A stretch of 64,000 nt of DNA from JAKOUY01 sp037045185 (GTDB lineage: Bacteria; Actinomycetota; Acidimicrobiia; Acidimicrobiales; Ilumatobacteraceae). The notes under the pieces were generated by a model that worked only from the letters and a program-made list of their open reading frames with translations, ran no database searches and had not been told where the DNA came from. The position numbers and the translations under genes were made by a program. Shown here in pieces: positions 34,326 to 43,312 of this stretch. The stretch lies in contig JBAOHQ010000008.1 in the NCBI GenBank assembly GCA_037045185.1, positions 1 to 64,000 on the forward strand, written 5' to 3'. Position 1 is the first letter of the stretch. Every line of letters begins with the position of its first letter.

Positions 34326-35218
34326 TTATGACGCTTGTTGGTACTGCTTTTCCCACTCTACGGGTGGGGTGTGGTTGAGGCTGGAGTGCAGCCGTTTCGA
34401 GTTGTACCAGTTGATCCAGCGAAAGATCGCCCGGCGGGCCTCGGCGCGGGTGGCGAACACTCGACCCTGGATGCATTCACGCTTCAGTGATGCCCAGAAG
34501 GACTCGGCGACGGCGTTGTCGAAACATGTTGCGACGCGGCCTACCGATGGTCGGAGTTGGTGGGCTTGGCAGTAGTCGAGGTAGTCGTTCGACGTGTACT
34601 GCGATCCGCGGTCGGCGTGAGCGATGACGCCGGCGACGTCACCGTGACGGGCGGCCACGGCCATGGCCAGTGCGTCGAGGACGAGTTCGGTGCGCATGTG
34701 GTCGGCCATCGAGTAGCCGAGCATCCGGCGCGAACCGAGGTCGAGCACCGACGCGAGGTACAACCAGCCTTCACCGGTCGCGATGTAGGTGATGTCCTGG
34801 CACCAGGCGACATCAGGCTTGCCGGGAGTGAACGCCCGGCCGACCAGATCGGGGATCGTGTAGCCGTCGGGGCCGGGGAATGTGGTGCGTACCCGGCGAC
34901 GGATGCACCGGCCGGCCATGGCGTGCAGGCGCATCAGGCGCCGCACACGCTTGACGTTCACCACGACGCCGCCCTGGCGGAGTTCGCGATGCATCCGTGG
35001 CACGCCGTAGTTGCCGTCGGAGGCGTCGAAGATCTCGCGCATCAACGCGACCAGATCGGCTTCGGCGACCTCACGCTCGGTCGGCTCGGCGGCCTCGCGG
35101 GCGCACCAGTCGTAGAATCCCGACGTCGACACGTCGGCAACCTCGCACGCCTTGGTGACCGGGAACCCGTGGGGAACCCGGCAGCCTTCTGGTCGGCGAC
35201 ACACGCGTAGCGGCTCAC
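34326..35218 (-). pseudogene. IS3-family transposase OrfB, broken by an 11-base duplication
   Basis: GTG 35218 overlaps the OrfA stop (GTGA) and reads VSRYACVADQKAAGFP; a tandem duplication of GGGAACCCGTG near 35161-35181 then shifts the frame, and the main body continues PVTKACEVADVSTSGFYDWC. The rve catalytic core is complete: DVAWCQDITYIATGEGWLYL, IAHADRGSQYTS, NAVAESFWASLKREC and the end WYNSKRLHSSLNHTPPVEWE. Only the first ~15 residues are out of frame, so internal initiation could still give near-full-length protein. Confidence 0.83.
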
Positions 35219-35532
35219 GATGTCGACTCCTTCACCCAGAAGGCCAGCGATCGTTTGAGTAGATCGCGCTCCATCCGCAGCTGCGTGTTCTCCGCACGCA
35301 ATACGGCGTTCTCGGCTCGCTCATCCGCGGTGACGCCCGAGCCAGCGGAGCGTTCCCGACGGGCCTTGCCGACCCAGTTCCCCAGCGTGCCCTCGATCAC
35401 TCCGATCGACCGAGCAACATCAGCGATCGAGCGGCCTTCGTCAAGGACCATCGCGACCGCATCACGCTGGAACTCCGAGCGGATACTTCGACGGCCGCCC
35501 TGCTTCGTTTCTTGTTGGACATGGACTTCCTC
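35215..35532 (-). pseudogene. IS3-family transposase OrfA, frameshifted near its start
   Basis: ATG 35532 reads MSNKKR, then one base later the frame changes to KQGGRRSIRSEFQRDAVAMV and continues LDEGRSIADVARSIGVIEGT (HTH), NWVGKARRERSAG, and the coiled coil ENAVLRAENTQLRMERDLLK to the stop at 35215. Translation from the internal ATG 35451 would lose the first HTH helices. Confidence 0.78.
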
Positions 35533-35571
35533 CTATACGAGGTGTCCGCCCAACGGGGGGATGCTCAGGGA

Positions 35572-36277
35572 GTGTGCCCAGAACCAGTTGGGCCGAGGGA
35601 GGTGATGCCGTTGGCCTGATGTGCAAGCTTGCTGTCGCCAGCCGGTGTGAGTCCGGTCCAGGTAGTCGTCAGGGAGCCTGGTAGCTGGTCCCCGGCGTCG
35701 GTTGAGAGGCCGGCGTCGAAGCGGGATGACGAGCGGCCTTTGGGGTCGTGCGACTCGCCGGTCCGCAGCATGAAGCGAAGCCTGCCGCGTCGTGAATGTA
35801 TGGAGAGGGAGCCGAGCCCGGTCCCATTGGGTGAAGGCCACGGAAGACGTGAAGATCCTGAACGTGCAGCGTCGAGGAACCCTCCGGCGTAGGGGGCGTG
35901 GAACGGTGAGAAGGTGACAGCAGGAACTGGGGAGGCCCTACCCGGCCCGAGGACTGCGAAGGTTCCTTGGAGTGTGCTGGTCCTATAACCGGTGATGTCG
36001 CCGGGAAGTGGGCTGGTGTCGGGAGGGAGTCGGAGGGGGTCGTAGTAGCGCTCGAGGGCACGAGACAACAGAACTTGGCCCGATGCGAAGGACCCCTGCG
36101 TCGTCGATGCAAGCAGTTGGAGGGACCGACCGGTGAGTGCCGTCATGACGGCTATGGCCACCCAAGACAAGGTCGCTGAGCTTCAACGCGCGCTCTACCG
36201 GGCAGCCAAGGACTCGCCCGACCGAAGGTTCCATGCGCTCTACGACAAGGTCCATCGCAGGGACGTGTTGTGGAGAG
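35572..36277 (+). mobile_element. Group II intron, 5' part (ribozyme domains I-IV and start of maturase)
   Basis: The 5' end GTGTGCCCAG fits the GUGYG start of bacterial group II introns. About 560 bases follow with strong secondary-structure potential and no sense ORF (including the paired segment CCGGTGTGAGTCCGG), then a maturase start. The 3' part, including domains V and VI, is missing because an IS3-family element starts at 36278. Assignment rests on the 5' motif plus the reverse-transcriptase N-terminus. Confidence 0.8.
36133..36277 (+). pseudogene. Group II intron reverse transcriptase/maturase, N-terminal fragment
   Basis: From GTG 36133 (GGAGGG at about 36119): MSAVMTAMATQDKVAELQ, then RALYRAAKDSPDRRFHALYD and KVHRRDVLWR, where the IS3-family element cuts in. 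KLQRxLYxxAKxxPxRRFxALYDKVxRxDVLWxAW is the standard beginning of LtrA-type maturases. All reverse-transcriptase motifs are lost. Confidence 0.85.
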
Positions 36278-36308
36278 TGAGGTTCACCCCGTTCGGCGGA
36301 CGGGTGGG

Positions 36309-37211
36309 TTATGCGGCGATGCCGTCACCGCGACGGTAGTACAGGTTCTCCCAGTCGATGGGGCTGTTGTAGTTGTTCGATGAGTGCAGGCGTCGCGAGT
36401 TGAACCAGCCCTCGATCCAGCGGAACAGATCGCGGCGGGCGTCGGCTCGGGTGGCCCACCGGCGGCGGTGAGCGAGCTCTCGTTTCATCGTGCCGAACCA
36501 GCTCTCACCGACCGAGTTGTCCCAGCACACCCCGGTCGCTCCCATCGACTGCACGACACCATGGAGATCGCACAGCTCACCGAACGTTCGCGACGTTTAG
36601 ACCGACCCGCGGTCGCTGTGGAAGATCACACCGGCCACGTGTCCGCCCCTGGTGGCGACGGCCATGGTGAGCGCGTCGGCGACGAGCTCGGCGCGCATGT
36701 GATCCGCCGCGGCCCAGCCGATCACCCGACGGCTGAACAAGTCGATCACGGTCGCCAGGTAGAGCCAGCCTTCGCCGGTGTGCAGGTAGGTGATGTCGCC
36801 GCACCAGGTCACGTCCGGGCCGGGCGGGTTGAAGTCCCGGCGCACATGATCGTCGGCTGCGGTGGCGCCCTTGTCGACGATCGTGGTGCGGACCCGCCGC
36901 CGGCCGGTCTCGCCCTCGATGCCCAGCTCACCCATGATCAGCCCGACACGCTTGTGGTTGACATCGAAGCCTTGCTGACGCAGCCAGTGCGTCATCCTCG
37001 GCACGCCGTAGGTCTCGCCCGACGCGATCCAGATCAGTTCGATCTCGCGGGCCAGCACCCGGTCTTCCAACTCGCGCGCTGACGGGCCGCGGGTCTGCCA
37101 GTCGTAGAACCCCGACCGGGACACCTCCAAGACCCGGCACATCTCACAGACGGACCAATCGCACGCAGGATCAGCCTGCTCCTCGGCGACGAACGTGTAC
37201 ACCGCGGTCAC
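36309..37211 (-). pseudogene. IS3-family transposase OrfB with an in-frame stop
   Basis: Full-length frame from GTG/ATG at 37211 (MTAVYTFVAEEQADPACDWS) with VCEMCRVLEVSRSGFYDWQT, PDVTWCGDITYLHTGEGWLY, VIFHSDRGSV, then TAA at 36597-36599 where a Tyr codon (TAC/TAT) is expected before TSR. After the stop the same frame continues ELCDLHGVVQSMGATGVCWD, SVGESWFGTMKREL and the usual ending. A single nonsense change removes the catalytic Glu unless suppressed. Confidence 0.86.
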
Positions 37212-37525
37212 ACGTTCCTCGGGTGCGACGCCGAGAAGTAGGCGACTGCTTTTCCCAGAATGTCACGCTCCCGCCTGACCCGCTCCAACTCGGCTTTCAG
37301 CTCGCGGATCTCAGCACGCTCCGCCGCCGTTGGGCCGTTGCCGGCCTTGGCCTCGCGGGCTTCGCGGACCCAGTTCCCGACCGACGAGTCATGCAGCCGC
37401 ATCTCACGGGCGACCTGGGCGACCCTGCCGCCCGACGCCTCGACCATCGCCACAACCTCGGCCTTGAACTCAGGGGTGAACATCCGGCGCGACCGGCCGG
37501 AACCCTCACTCGTTGACATGAACAC
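37208..37525 (-). CDS. IS3-family transposase OrfA (third type)
   Basis: 105 residues. HTH region SRRMFTPEFKAEVVAMVEAS with GGRVAQVAREMRLHDSSVGN, then the heptad coiled coil EIRELKAELERVRRERDILG and the ending AVAYFSASHPRNV typical of OrfA proteins. Starts ATG 37525 or ATG 37519. It overlaps the OrfB start by four bases. It appears intact. Confidence 0.88.
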   Translation of the reverse strand: MFMSTSEGSGRSRRMFTPEFKAEVVAMVEASGGRVAQVAREMRLHDSSVGNWVREAREAKAGNGPTAAERAEIRELKAELERVRRERDILGKAVAYFSASHPRNV

Positions 37526-37742
37526 TCCAATCCGGGCTCATCAGCCCTCAAGATAGATGTCCGTCAAACGGGGAAAACCTCAGCGAGCGCCGAAGCCAAG
37601 CTTCCGTCGCGATCGCTTACGATCAAAGTGGAACGAAGCGCGCCAGCCGTCGTCGGCATCGCGCCCAGCCGAGGCGGAGTGAACGTGACCCGGTTTCTTG
37701 GACACCTGATTACGCGGGAGACCGTGTAGGAAGGAGGCCCTG

Positions 37743-38039
37743 ATGGGTCGTCCAAGCAGGTATCCGGACATGTTTCGTCGGGACGCGCTCGAGTTGGTGA
37801 AGAACTCGGGGCGCCCGATCGCGGAGGTGGCGCGCTCGTTGGGGATCAGCGAGGGGACGTTGTGGAACTGGGTCAAGCAGGCCCGTGACGCGACGCAGCG
37901 GGCGGCTGATCCGGACGAGTTGACGGAGTCCGAGCGTGACGAGTTGCGCCGGTTGCGTCGGCAGGTGATCGAGTTGGAGACCGACACCGAGATCCTGCGT
38001 CGGGCGGCCGCATATTTTGCCCGAGAGACGATGAGGTGA
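37743..38039 (+). CDS. IS3-family transposase OrfA (copy B)
   Basis: 98 residues, identical to the copy A protein except Arg for Lys at residue 6. Helix-turn-helix around IAEVARSLGISEGTLWNWV and C-terminal coiled coil. AGGAAGGAGG precedes ATG 37743. The stop overlaps OrfB as GTGA, allowing coupled translation; programmed frameshifting into OrfAB is usual in this family but I did not identify the slippery site. Confidence 0.92.
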   Translation: MGRPSRYPDMFRRDALELVKNSGRPIAEVARSLGISEGTLWNWVKQARDATQRAADPDELTESERDELRRLRRQVIELETDTEILRRAAAYFARETMR

Positions 38040-38926
38040 TCCGCTTCCGCTTCGTCCAGGACAACATGACCGAGCTGCCGGTCAAGCGGATGTGTGAACT
38101 CGCCGAGATCCCACGCTCGTCGTTCTACGCGTGGCTGACCCGCAAGCCGTCAGCTCGCGACATCGCCGACGAGGCGCTGCTCGTGACGATCCGTGACATC
38201 TATGCCCGGTCACGCAAGACCTATGGGGTGCCGCGGATGCTCGGGCAGTTGCAACGCCGCGGGCATCGGGTCGCCCGGTCCCATGTCGCCCGGTTGATGC
38301 GCGCAAACGGCCTGGTCGGCGCACACGCCAGCAAGAAGTGGCGGCGTGGGCGCCCTGATGCCGGTGGTGTCCCGGACCTGTTGAGCCGCGACTTCCGTGC
38401 GGTCGCCCCGAACCAGCGGTGGGTCGCGGACATCACCGAGTTCCCGACCGGTGAGGGCAAGCTGTATCTCGCTGGGATCCGGGATCTGTTCCATCGTGGG
38501 ATCGTCGGCTGGGACACCGCCGGCCGCCAGGACGCCGCTCTCGTGGTGTCGGCGTTGACGATGGCGTTGGCCCGCACCGGCCACCCGGGCGACGTGATCC
38601 ATCACTCGGACAAGGGGTCGCAGTACACGTCGCTCGACTTCGCGTTCGCTGCCGGGAACGCCGACATGCAGCTCTCGTTCGGGTCGACCGGCGACGCGTT
38701 CGACAACGCCGCGATGGAGACCGCCTGGGCCAGGCTCAAGGTCGAGATCGCCTGGATCCGCGGCAGCATCTGGTTCCCCACCCGCGCCGAGTGTCACGCC
38801 TACTTGTTCGAGTTCATCGAGGTGTTCTACAACCGGCAACGCCACCAGACCGGCCTCGGCCACCTCACCCCAGCCGAGTACGCTGACCAATGGCGCCACG
38901 ACCACGGACAACCGAATCTGGCATAA
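38036..38926 (+). CDS. IS3-family transposase OrfB (copy B), intact
   Basis: 296 residues. N-terminal HTH_21 region (MCELAEIPRSSFYAWLTRKP, TYGVPRMLGQLQRRGHRVAR), then the rve core with the catalytic triad: Asp in RWVADITEFPTGEGKLYLAG, Asp in VIHHSDKGSQYTS and Glu in FDNAAMETAWARLKVEIAW, ending YNRQRHQTGLGHLTPAEYAD. Length and motifs are complete, making this the likely active transposase behind copies A and B. Confidence 0.93.
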   Translation: MIRFRFVQDNMTELPVKRMCELAEIPRSSFYAWLTRKPSARDIADEALLVTIRDIYARSRKTYGVPRMLGQLQRRGHRVARSHVARLMRANGLVGAHASKKWRRGRPDAGGVPDLLSRDFRAVAPNQRWVADITEFPTGEGKLYLAGIRDLFHRGIVGWDTAGRQDAALVVSALTMALARTGHPGDVIHHSDKGSQYTSLDFAFAAGNADMQLSFGSTGDAFDNAAMETAWARLKVEIAWIRGSIWFPTRAECHAYLFEFIEVFYNRQRHQTGLGHLTPAEYADQWRHDHGQPNLA

Positions 38927-38956
38927 CCCCGTGTCCAGGATTCCGGGTCACGTTCA

Positions 38957-40188
38957 CACGACTCCGGGCCTTCAACGTGACTGGGCCCGACATCAGGGTG
39001 TCGACGCTCGATAGCTGGGCGAAGGCTCTAGTCGAGGCATTTCCCAGCCTCGCGGGCTATGAGACCTGTGACGAGGTGAACTGGGACCACATCCGCATGT
39101 CAGCTCTCCAGCTTCTTGCGAACAGTCATGTCCAACGAATCCTTTGTGCATCGTACGGCCGGGTGGTTGTCGATGAGTACCAAGACTGCAACCTCGCGCA
39201 GCACGCGTTGGTGATGGCGCTGAGCGATCTCTGCCCGGCGGTCATCCTTGGTGATCCCTTGCAGGCCATCTTCACCTTCGGCGGATCGCTTGTGGACTGG
39301 CAGGCCGATCTCGCCAACTTTCCACAGGTCCAGGTGCCGGTGTTTCCTTGGCGTTGGCACCAGCGGAATGAGCTGCTGGGTGAGTTCCTGACTGATGTAC
39401 GACTTCGTCTCGAGAACGGTCAGCCGATCAACCTCGCCGGATCTCCGGTCGGCTGGCGAGCGAATAGTCCGACCGAAACCTACGGTGCCTGTATGAACGC
39501 CGCTGGTCTCCCGGGTGACGTCGTCGTTCTGCGGAAGTGGCCTCACGAGGTCCCTGGTCTGGCGCGCCGCCTCGGCGGTGCGTTCGGCGTAATGGAGGAG
39601 CTCGAGGCCAAGCTGCTGAGCGACCTAGCCGATGCTCTGCAACACCCGACGAAGACTGGCCTACAGAAGGCTGTTGCCCTCCTTCAGTTCGTGCGCGACT
39701 GCTTCAGCAATCTTCCGGCCGGGGTCGCTGCAAAGCAAGCGACGATGGAGGGCGGCTCCTTCCCCGGTTTCCAGGTGACCTCCGCGCTCGGCCCACTTCT
39801 GGTCGCGCTCCGGAACTGCGCAGAGGAGCCGGAATCCGCCCAACGTGTGGCAATCGTGTTCGACGCAGCCGACGCTCTCGAGGCGACGATCATCCGACGA
39901 GAGGCGTGGCACGAGATGAGGCGAGCAGTCAAGCGCTGGCGTGATGGCAGCTCGGCCGATGTTGCGGCAGCCGTTCGCGAAGTGAGAGACCATACGAGGA
40001 TTGTTGGCCGTCGCGCTGAGCGCCGAGTGGTGTCGCGCGTGGTACTTGTGAAAGGGCAGCAGTTCCAGAACTGCGTCGTCGTCGGCGCTGACGACTTGAC
40101 GCGATGCGAGTTGTACGTTGCGATGACGCGACCGACACACCGACTTGTCGTCGTTAGCAACTCGCCGACCCTTAACCCTGTCGTCTAG
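38957..40188 (+). pseudogene. UvrD-like superfamily 1 helicase, 5'-truncated by an IS
   Basis: About 410 residues in one open frame joined to the right end of IS3 copy B. Visible motifs: ISTLDSWA-type (VSTLDSWAKALVEAFPS), Walker B VVVDEYQDCN, motif III GDPLQAIFTFGG, FPWRWHQRN, later VVSRVVLVKGQQFQNCVVVG and motif VI ELYVAMTRPTHRLVVVS. Walker A and the first ~100 residues are missing, so it cannot bind ATP normally. The compact size resembles UvrD-like proteins of Gabija-type defence pairs (GajB), but no OLD-family nuclease partner is present. It may once have belonged to the neighbouring cargo. Confidence 0.78.
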
Positions 40189-40601
40189 CTCTCCGGACAC
40201 CTTGCCACAGGTCGCCAGCCACGCGGCCTGCCGGGAGGACGGAGTGTCACCCCGGCAGCCTGTAGCTCGCGGCGCATGGTGGTTGCGTTGATTGCAAAGG
40301 CCTCGCATAGAACAGTCACAGCCTCGCCCTGCTCGTAGCGCCGTCGAAGATTCGCGACATCGTCGTCTCGCAGCTTGCGGGGGTTGACGCGGCGACGAAC
40401 CCCACGCCGTTCGAGATGAAGCATTGCAGTCTCCCGGTTGATTTCGAACGCCGTAGCCAGGGCCTCAAGCGTTGAGCCGTCGAGGTACGTCTGCACAAGA
40501 TCGTCCACCTCTGCGGGAGAAAGGCGGTGCTGCAGCTGAGTTGTCGCCGGGCGATTCCGACGACTGGCTGTGCGCGCCAGCATTCGAGGCAGGTACTTCA
40601 C
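40185..40601 (-). CDS. Small protein with two tandem helix-turn-helix repeats
   Basis: About 138 residues from GTG 40601 (or 132 from ATG 40583). Two similar ~45-residue units are visible: LSPAEVDDLVQTYLDGSTLE with ALATAFEINRETAMLHLERR, and LRDDDVANLRRRYEQGEAVT with VLCEAFAINATTMRRELQAA, each a sigma-like/Hin-like HTH. Small proteins of this look accompany serine recombinases on actinobacterial mobile elements, so a recombination-directionality or regulatory role is possible. The stop overlaps the helicase stop on the other strand (CTAG). Confidence 0.7.
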   Translation of the reverse strand: MKYLPRMLARTASRRNRPATTQLQHRLSPAEVDDLVQTYLDGSTLEALATAFEINRETAMLHLERRGVRRRVNPRKLRDDDVANLRRRYEQGEAVTVLCEAFAINATTMRRELQAAGVTLRPPGRPRGWRPVARCPES

Positions 40602-40736
40602 TGCCCGACCGAAGTGGCACGGAGGGTTCGAAAGCCGTCCCTGAAGGTCCACGTTGTCGTCGGTTCCTCGACATCGAGACTGAGGGTGGCCGCCTCCGCT
40701 GCGGCGGGATGTGGGAACATCTGCGGTGGAGGGTCG

Positions 40737-42512
40737 ATGGGGGTTGATCGAGATCAGTATTCGGGTGGAGCCACTTCGCCAAGCCGGGGCGGGAACGCGG
40801 TGATCGAGCCTGACGGTGTTCCGCTCACGTTGAGATCCGCCCGCTGGTACGAGGGCACGAGTCGTGACAACTTCATCCACCGCAGCTGGATGAAGCGGGG
40901 CGTGCCCGACGATGTGTTCTCCGGTCGGCCGATGATCGGGATCTGCAACTCCACGTCGGAGCTGACGCCGTGCAACCAGCATCTGGACACGATCGCCGAG
41001 CACGTCAAGCGTGGGATCTGGGAGTCCGGCGGGGTGCCGTTGGAGTTTCCGGTCATGTCCCTCGGAGAGACGCTCGTTCAACCGACCACGATGCTGCTGC
41101 GCAACCTGATGGCGATGGACGTCGAGGAGTCGCTTCGGGCGAACCCGTTGGACGGGGTCGTGTTGCTCAGCGGTTGCGACAAGACGACACCGGCAATGGT
41201 GATGGGCGCGGCATCGGTTGACATCCCGGCGATCATGCTGACGGGCGGACCGATGCTCACCGGCAGGAGGAACGGGGTGCCGCTCGGCTCGGCCACCGAC
41301 ATGTGGCGGATGAGCGAGGATGTTCGTGCCGTCCGGATGGAGGTCGAGGAGTTCATCGGCGCCGAGTCGATCATGACCCGCAGTGCCGGGCACTGCAACC
41401 CGATGGGGACCGCGTCCACCATGGCCGCCATGGTCGAGGCACTGGGGCTGACGTTGCCGGACAGCGCGTCGATCCCGGCGCCCGATACGCGCCGGCTCCG
41501 TCTCGCTCACCTCACGGGCCGGCGAATCGTCCAGATGGTCCGCGAGGATCTCCGACCTTCTGCGGTGCTCACCCGGGCCGCCTTCGAGAACGCGATCAGG
41601 GTCCTTGCTGCCATCGGTGGATCGAGCAACGCCGTCATCCACCTGCTCGCCATGGCCGGCCGCGTCGGTGTCGACTTGGAACTGGACGACTTCGACCGGC
41701 TCGGGTCCCACCTCCCGCTGCTGGCGAACCTGATGCCCGCCGGACAGTACTTGATGGAGGACTTCTTCGAGGCCGGCGGCGTGCCGGCGGTGATGGCCGA
41801 ACTCGATCGGTTGCTCGATGGCGACGCCCGGGCCGTGACCGGGAAGCCGATTCGGGACCACTGGGCCGGGCGGCGGTCCTGGAACCGAGACGTGATCAGC
41901 ACCGTCGACGAGCCCTTCGCCAACGACGCAGGGCTTGCGGTCCTGCGCGGCAATCTGTGCCCGAGTGGCGCCGTCGTCAAGCCCAGCGCGGCGTCACCGA
42001 ACCTGCTCGTTCATCGAGGGCCCGCCGTGGTCTTCGACGACATCGAGTCGTTCAAGGCCCAGATCGACGATCCCGACCTGGAGGTCACCGCCGAGAGCGT
42101 GCTGGTGCTGCGCGGCTGCGGGCCACGGGGATACCCCGGCATGCCCGAGGTGGGCAACATGCCCCTGCCGGTCAAGTTGCTCGAAGCTGGTGTGACCGAC
42201 ATGGTCCGCATCAGCGACGCACGGATGAGCGGGACCGCGTTTGGCACGACGGTGCTGCACACCGCCCCGGAGTCGTCGGTGGGAGGCCCGCTGGCGCTCG
42301 TCCGCACTGGGGACATCATCGAGCTCGACGTGCCGCGGCGGACCCTGAACGTGTTGCTCGACGATGACGAACTCGCCCGCCGCCGCGCCGACTGGCAGGA
42401 GTCACCGCCGGCGTTCGACCGAGGCTGGTACCGGCTCTACATCGATCACGTCCTGCAGGCTGACCGTGGCTGTGACATGGACTTCCTGTCGGGGCCAGCG
42501 GGTCCGTGGTGA
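40737..42512 (+). CDS. IlvD/Edd family dehydratase (sugar-acid dehydratase type)
   Basis: 591 residues from ATG 40737, with GGAGGG five bases before. Iron-sulphur ligands sit in ICNSTSELTPCN, LLSGCDKTTPAM and SAGHCNPMGTAST; GGSSNAVIHLLA, GPRGYPGMPEVGN and DARMSGTAFGT are further family blocks. The C-terminal extension with YIDHVLQADRGCDMDFL is characteristic of pentonate/arabonate-type dehydratases rather than branched-chain IlvD. The probable reaction is dehydration of a sugar acid to a 2-keto-3-deoxy acid in the cytoplasm. No other sugar-acid genes are adjacent. First intact gene beyond the mobile island. Confidence 0.88.
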   Translation: MGVDRDQYSGGATSPSRGGNAVIEPDGVPLTLRSARWYEGTSRDNFIHRSWMKRGVPDDVFSGRPMIGICNSTSELTPCNQHLDTIAEHVKRGIWESGGVPLEFPVMSLGETLVQPTTMLLRNLMAMDVEESLRANPLDGVVLLSGCDKTTPAMVMGAASVDIPAIMLTGGPMLTGRRNGVPLGSATDMWRMSEDVRAVRMEVEEFIGAESIMTRSAGHCNPMGTASTMAAMVEALGLTLPDSASIPAPDTRRLRLAHLTGRRIVQMVREDLRPSAVLTRAAFENAIRVLAAIGGSSNAVIHLLAMAGRVGVDLELDDFDRLGSHLPLLANLMPAGQYLMEDFFEAGGVPAVMAELDRLLDGDARAVTGKPIRDHWAGRRSWNRDVISTVDEPFANDAGLAVLRGNLCPSGAVVKPSAASPNLLVHRGPAVVFDDIESFKAQIDDPDLEVTAESVLVLRGCGPRGYPGMPEVGNMPLPVKLLEAGVTDMVRISDARMSGTAFGTTVLHTAPESSVGGPLALVRTGDIIELDVPRRTLNVLLDDDELARRRADWQESPPAFDRGWYRLYIDHVLQADRGCDMDFLSGPAGPW

Positions 42513-42530
42513 CCCGCGAGAGCCACTGAC

Positions 42531-43312
42531 TCACAACGCGCCAAGCGCCTCGTCGAGACGGCCCACCGTCTCCGCGACGTCGGCGTCGCTGTGGGCGGTG
42601 GAGACGAACCACAGGCCGCGGCTGGTGGGTCTGACGCCGCGGTCCTGCAGCAGTTGCACCAGGCGGCTGAGCCGGTCACGGTCGGAGTTGGCCGCGAAGT
42701 CCGCGCGTGAGCGCATCGGGCGGTGCTCACCGAAGCGAGTCTGGATCATCGATCCACCCACATAGTCCGCCACCAGATCGACGCCACGGCGCTGGCCAAC
42801 CTGGTTGATCCCGTCGGCCAGCAGGCCCGAGACCCGCTCGAGATCGGGGTAGGGGTTGGTGTCCACCAGGTGGCGCAGCGTGGCCACGCCCGCCGCCAGC
42901 GAGCTGACGCCGGCGTTGTAGGTGCCGGAGTGGTTGACCTCACCGCGCCCCACCGCGGCCAGTACGTCGGCGCTGGCGCCCAGGACGGCGAGCGGGAACC
43001 CCGAGGCGATCGCCTTGGCGTACACGGTGAGGTCGCCGTGCACGCCGTACGTGCCCTGAGCGCCGGTCAGACCGAAGCGGAACCCGGTGATCACCTCGTC
43101 GATGATCAGCAGCGCGCCAGAGCGGGTGCACAGTTCCCGGGCGGCCTGCAGGTACCCGTCAGCAGGGGCGATCAGGCCGGTGTTGCACATGATCGGCTCC
43201 ATGAGCACGCAGGCCACGTCGCCGCCGCCGAGCGCTGCGTCCAGCGCCGCCACGTCGTTCCACTCGCACATGATCACGTCGGCAGCGGCAGCGACCGACT
43301 GGCCGGGGGTCA
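42531..43312 (-). pseudogene. Class III aminotransferase (glutamate-1-semialdehyde mutase-like), N-terminal half missing
   Basis: About 260 C-terminal residues remain: IMCEWNDVAALDAALGGGDV, CVLMEPIMCNTG, GALLIIDEVITGFRFG (PLP-binding Asp), DLTVYAKAIASGFPLAVLGA (the PLP Lys), GTYNAGVSSLAAGVATLRHL and the C-terminal domain. The first ~170 residues, which complete the active site, are absent. Upstream the sequence changes at about 43312 into a gene on the opposite strand. HemL-like aminotransferases in this branch act on varied amino ketones. Confidence 0.82.

Larger units (their letters stand above)
34299..35564 (-). mobile_element. IS3-family element, second type, minus orientation
   Basis: Terminal repeats read GCATCTCCCCGTCGAGCGGAC (left) and GCATCCCCCCGTTGGGCGGAC (right end on the minus strand). 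OrfA and OrfB are on the minus strand. It lies between IS256 copy 2 and a group II intron fragment. Confidence 0.82.
36278..37583 (-). mobile_element. IS3-family element, third type, minus orientation
   Basis: Terminal repeats TGAGGTTCACCCCGTTCGGCGGAC (left) and TGAGGTTTTCCCCGTTTGACGGAC (right end on the minus strand). It is inserted in the group II intron maturase; the DNA to the right is not the continuation of the maturase, so a deletion followed insertion. Confidence 0.83.
37680..38956 (+). mobile_element. IS3-family element, copy B (1277 bp)
   Basis: Same ends as copy A (TGAACGTGACCCGG...CCGGGTCACGTTCA) and same orientation, 13.4 kb away. Both transposase frames are intact, so it is potentially active. 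Its right end abuts the middle of a UvrD-like helicase gene, whose 5' part is missing. A 96-base remnant of unknown origin (37584-37679) separates it from the previous IS. Confidence 0.9.

Noticed and set aside
24282..38956. Target-site duplication framing the two IS3 copies as one transposon
   Set aside because: The bases left of copy A (GCC) and right of copy B (CAC) do not match, nor do the flanks of each copy, so a composite transposition event is not demonstrated.
40604..41861. Long minus-strand open frame continuing upstream of the tandem-HTH gene
   Set aside because: It is antisense to the clearly conserved IlvD-family dehydratase; only the part below about 40601 looks like a real protein.
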